Shown in pieces: positions 61,256 to 64,000 of a stretch of DNA of 64,000 bases; positions within the stretch are counted from its first letter, which is position 1, and each line of letters opens with the position of its first letter. Location of the stretch: assembly GCF_051297175.1 (NCBI RefSeq), contig NZ_JBINNY010000001.1:3100001-3164000 (forward strand), given 5' to 3'. The notes below the pieces were generated by a model that saw only the letters and a program-made list of their open reading frames with translations, was not told the DNA's origin and did not search any database. The DNA is from Dryocola sp051297175 (GTDB lineage Bacteria; Pseudomonadota; Gammaproteobacteria; Enterobacterales; Enterobacteriaceae). The position numbers were made by a program, and so were the translations under genes.

Positions 61256-62324
61256 ACTATCGGTGGACAACCTGCACTTAACCTACGGCGACAACCCGGT
61301 GCTCAAGGGCGTTTCCATGAATTTGAAGCGCGGCGAGGTGGTTTCCCTGCTCGGCCCTTCCGGCAGCGGCAAAACGACGCTGCTGCGTGCGGTTGCGGGC
61401 CTGGAAAAACCCACCCAGGGCAGCATCGTTATCGGCAATAACAAAGTGTATGACGGCACGCCGCGCAGCGAGGTTCCGGCCGAGGAGCGCAATTTGGGGC
61501 TGGTTTTTCAGTCCTACGCGCTGTGGCCGCACAAGACGGTGTTTGAGAACGTCGCCTATCCGCTAAAGCTGCGCAAGGTGGCAAGCGGGGAGATAGCCCA
61601 ACGGGTACAGGCGGTGCTGGACCAGCTTGGCCTCGGGCATCTCGGCAAACGTCACCCCTATCAGCTTTCCGGCGGCCAGCAGCAGCGCGTGGCGATTGGC
61701 CGCGCGCTTGTTTACAACCCGCCGGTGATCCTGCTCGACGAGCCGCTGTCCAACCTGGACGCCAAGCTGCGGGAAGAAGCCCGCGTGTTCCTGCGCGAGC
61801 TGATTATCAAGCTCGGCCTGTCGGCGCTGATGGTGACGCACGATCAGAACGAAGCGATGGCGATTTCTGACCGTATCCTGCTGCTCAACAACGGCAAAAT
61901 CGAACAGCAGGGCACGCCGCAGGAGATGTACGGCTCGCCCAGGACGCTGTTTACCGCAGAGTTTATGGGCAGCAATAACCGCCTGCACGGCAAGGTGACC
62001 GACGTACGCGACGGCAAAGCGCGTATCGAAGGCAAAGGCTGGGCGCTGTGGGGAATGGCGGGTGAAGGCGTACAAAGCGGGCAGGAAGGTACGGCGATTA
62101 TTCGCGTGGAACGCGTGGTGCTGACCGATGCACCGGGCATGAGCGAAAACCAGCTGGAGCTGCCGCTGCTGACCAGCATGTATCTGGGCGACCGCTGGGA
62201 GTATCTGTTCCGCACCTCGGGGGATGATTTCGTTATCCGCGCCTATGGGAAAGAGGTGCGGGATGCGCAGCACTGCTGGCTGGAGCTGCCCGCGCGGGCT
62301 GTTTGGGTGTTTGGTAAATCGTAA
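61248..62324 (+). CDS. ABC transporter ATPase (AfuC-like)
   Basis: A 358-residue ATPase. Walker A GPSGSGKTT (36-44), signature LSGGQQQR near 142, Walker B VILLDEPLSNLD near 163, switch His in VTHDQNE near 197, and a C-terminal TOBE-like domain (about 240-355). It powers the importer together with the fused permease. Last gene of the operon. Confidence 0.93.
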   Translation: MIELSVDNLHLTYGDNPVLKGVSMNLKRGEVVSLLGPSGSGKTTLLRAVAGLEKPTQGSIVIGNNKVYDGTPRSEVPAEERNLGLVFQSYALWPHKTVFENVAYPLKLRKVASGEIAQRVQAVLDQLGLGHLGKRHPYQLSGGQQQRVAIGRALVYNPPVILLDEPLSNLDAKLREEARVFLRELIIKLGLSALMVTHDQNEAMAISDRILLLNNGKIEQQGTPQEMYGSPRTLFTAEFMGSNNRLHGKVTDVRDGKARIEGKGWALWGMAGEGVQSGQEGTAIIRVERVVLTDAPGMSENQLELPLLTSMYLGDRWEYLFRTSGDDFVIRAYGKEVRDAQHCWLELPARAVWVFGKS

Positions 62325-62330
62325 AAACGA

Positions 62331-62362
62331 AAAAGCCCCAGCTTATTTCTAAGCTGGGGCTT
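62331..62362 (-). terminator. Terminator between the ABC operon and tRNA-Ser(UGA)
   Basis: Stem GCCCCAGCTT/AAGCTGGGGC. On the minus strand a T run follows (TTTTTCG), so it ends the tRNA transcript; it may also serve the ABC operon. Confidence 0.88.
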
Positions 62363-62368
62363 AAATGT

Positions 62369-62456
62369 TGGCGGAAGCGCAGAGATTCGAACTCTGGAAC
62401 CCTTTCGGGTCGCCGGTTTTCAAGACCGGTGCCTTCAACCGCTCGGCCACACTTCC
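62369..62456 (-). tRNA. serT: tRNA-Ser (UGA)
   Basis: An 88-base class II tRNA with CCA encoded. Acceptor GGAAGTG, anticodon loop CTTGAAA (TGA) and a long variable arm. Matches E. coli serT, which also lies in this chromosomal region. Confidence 0.96.
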
Positions 62457-62607
62457 AACGAGGCGAACTATAAACATACCCATACTTCATGTAAAGCACG
62501 ATTTTGTTCGTTCGCCTTAAAAACAGCCAATTTTGGTTTTTTTGGCTGAAACACCAACAATTTGATTAGTTTAACAACACTTCTACCTGTCTTTTTTCAC
62601 CCGGCTG

Positions 62608-64000
62608 TTAGTGTTTTTTGATGTACATATCTTTGGTGTAGTAGAAACCGAGGTTGTTTGGGGCGTATCCACCAACATACGGTTTCACCAGCTGCGCGAT
62701 GACATAGTGATAAACCGGGATGGCGGGGACGTCTTCCGCAAGCTGGTTTTCGGCCTGCTGATAAAATTTACCGCGCTCTTCGACGCTATCCGCTTTGGCG
62801 GCGTTCTTTAACGCTTCGTCATATTTGGCATTGGTGTACTGCGAGGTGTTTTCGCTGTCGCCGGTGCGGAAGTTATTCAGGAAGGTCGCTGCATCATCGT
62901 AATCTGCAATCCACGCGTAGCGCACGGCTTCGAAATTGCCGCTGTGCATGGTGTCGAGCATGGTTTTCCATTCCTGGTTTTGCAGCTTCGCCTCCACGCC
63001 CAGGTTTTTGCTCCACATTGAGCTTGCCGCGATGGCGATACGCTTGTGGTTTTCAGAGGTGTTGTACAAAAGATTGAATGACAGCGGGTGCGTGGCGTTA
63101 TAGCCCGCGGCTTCCAGCAGTTTTTTCGCCTCGGCTATGCGCTTCTCGTGGCTCCAGCTGGCGTAGTCAGGTGACTTTATTTCTACTCCACCAATCTTCT
63201 GCTGGCTGACGACCCAGGCCGGGATCTGCCCCTGCCCCAGCACTTTGTTGGCGATAATATCTTTATCCAGCGCCATATTCAGCGCCCTGCGCACCCTGGC
63301 ATCGTTAAACGGCGCTTTGGTGGTGTTGAATTCGTAATAGTAGGTGGCAAGCTTCGGCGTTACCTTTACCTGATCCGGAATCGATTTTTTCAGCGAAGCG
63401 AAGAGGTTTTGCGGCACAACGTAGACAATGTCGATTTCGCCTGCTTTGTAACGGTTGATATCTGCCGTTTCGGAGCTTATCGGCAGATAGGTGACTTTGT
63501 TGATGACGGTATGCGCGTCGTCCCAATACTGCCTGTTGCGCTCGCCGATAATTTTCTCGTTCACCACCCACTGCGCAATGGTGTACGGGCCGCTGCTGAC
63601 GAAGTTGCCCGGCTGGGTCCACTTTTCGCCGAATTTTTCAACGACATCTTTATCAATAGCCACCAGCGAAGGGTGGGCGAGCATGGCTAAAAACGCCGCC
63701 GTTGGCTGGGTTAGCGTAATTTGCAGGGTACTGTCGTCCAGCGCCTTCACGCCCAGGGCGTCCGCCGTTTTCGTTCCCTGCGCTATTTCAGCAGCGTTCA
63801 GGACATGCATGTTGCCGAGATAGCTTGCGTAAGGCGAGGCGGTTTTCGGATCGACGAGGCGCTGCCAGCTCCAGACCACGTCCTGCGCTTTTATCGGCTG
63901 GCCGTTCGACCACTTTATGCCGGGGCGCAGGTGGAACGTCCAGACGGTGCTGTCTTTCTCTTCCCATTTTTCGGCGAGGCGCGGTTCAATCGAACCATCG
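62608..64000 (-). CDS. OppA-family peptide-binding protein, 3' part
   Basis: The frame stays open to the right edge, so the N-terminus and signal peptide are missing; about 464 residues are present. SBP_bac_5 motifs include TFHLRPGIKWSNGQPIKAQD, WSWQRLVDPKTASPYASYL and ISSETADINRYKAGEID, and the end is DMYIKKH, as in OppA and MppA. It binds oligopeptides or murein peptides for an ABC importer. Whether it is OppA, MppA or another paralogue cannot be settled here. A weak stem CAGCCAA/TTGGCTG (62524-62548) lies downstream. Confidence 0.88.
   Translation of the reverse strand, partial: DGSIEPRLAEKWEEKDSTVWTFHLRPGIKWSNGQPIKAQDVVWSWQRLVDPKTASPYASYLGNMHVLNAAEIAQGTKTADALGVKALDDSTLQITLTQPTAAFLAMLAHPSLVAIDKDVVEKFGEKWTQPGNFVSSGPYTIAQWVVNEKIIGERNRQYWDDAHTVINKVTYLPISSETADINRYKAGEIDIVYVVPQNLFASLKKSIPDQVKVTPKLATYYYEFNTTKAPFNDARVRRALNMALDKDIIANKVLGQGQIPAWVVSQQKIGGVEIKSPDYASWSHEKRIAEAKKLLEAAGYNATHPLSFNLLYNTSENHKRIAIAASSMWSKNLGVEAKLQNQEWKTMLDTMHSGNFEAVRYAWIADYDDAATFLNNFRTGDSENTSQYTNAKYDEALKNAAKADSVEERGKFYQQAENQLAEDVPAIPVYHYVIAQLVKPYVGGYAPNNLGFYYTKDMYIKKH

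Overview
The window is chromosomal DNA from a member of the Enterobacteriaceae (Enterobacterales). It follows an E. coli K-12-like backbone: ymdA-csgCAB / csgDEFG, ycdZ-ycdY-ycdX-ghrA, a tRNA-Ser(GGA) locus, phoH, efeBOU, putP / putA, rutR, ymdF, wrbA-yccJ, agp and tRNA-Ser(UGA). Protein lengths and motifs match those families closely (PutA 1320 aa, CsgG 277 aa, AraE 472 aa). The genus cannot be fixed from this sequence. Most of the window is GC-rich; the curli and fimbrial regions are visibly AT-richer.

Region 1 (1-15.3 kb): a partial MFS gene divergent from a LysR regulator, then an apparently complete aryl polyene (APE) pigment-lipid cluster on the minus strand, in transcription order apeC-D-E-F-G-H-I-J-K-L-M-N-O-P-Q-R, followed by a Sfp-type phosphopantetheinyl transferase. 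Most genes overlap by a few bases. The products form a type II fatty acid/polyketide-like pathway: aryl starter ligase, two acyl carrier proteins, ketosynthases, ketoreductase, two hotdog dehydratases and a thioesterase. They are accompanied by glycosyl/acyltransferases and an envelope export set (MMPL pump, LolA-like carrier, lipoprotein). Region 2 (15.5-20.5 kb): the complete curli loci csgBAC-ymdA and csgDEFG around a 774-base control region. Two biofilm-matrix systems therefore lie side by side.

Region 3 (20.5-23.6 kb): ycdZ, ycdY, ycdX, ghrA. Region 4 (23.6-28.7 kb): an AT-rich chaperone-usher fimbrial operon, followed by two identical tRNA-Ser(GGA) genes (29.2-29.6 kb). Region 5 (30.0-35.5 kb): the chitobiose operon chbBCARFG, which in E. 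coli K-12 lies elsewhere. Region 6 (35.7-46.8 kb): phoH, the Fur-boxed efeUOB iron operon, and putP/putA with five GTTGCA operator motifs and an ERIC element. Region 7 (46.9-55.0 kb): a DUF1311 protein, rutR without the rutA-G operon, an EamA transporter, ymdF, wrbA-yccJ, agp, an HxlR/SDR pair and araE (also displaced relative to K-12).

Region 8 (55.4-62.3 kb): a CitA/DcuS-type two-component system in front of an ABC importer (binding protein, fused double permease, ATPase). Binding-protein and permease genes are separated by nine exact 44-base REP-type repeats. The window ends with tRNA-Ser(UGA) and the 3' part of an OppA-family gene.

REP-like palindromes of one family recur across the window (22.4, 22.6, 30.0, 40.6, 50.6 and 59.0-59.5 kb), and one appears inside the signal-peptide codons of apeN. 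Most notable for follow-up are the apparent division of dehydratase catalytic residues between ApeI and ApeP, the 44-base array inside a transport operon, the REP-derived piece of apeN, the uncharacterised two-component/ABC system, and RutR without its cognate operon.
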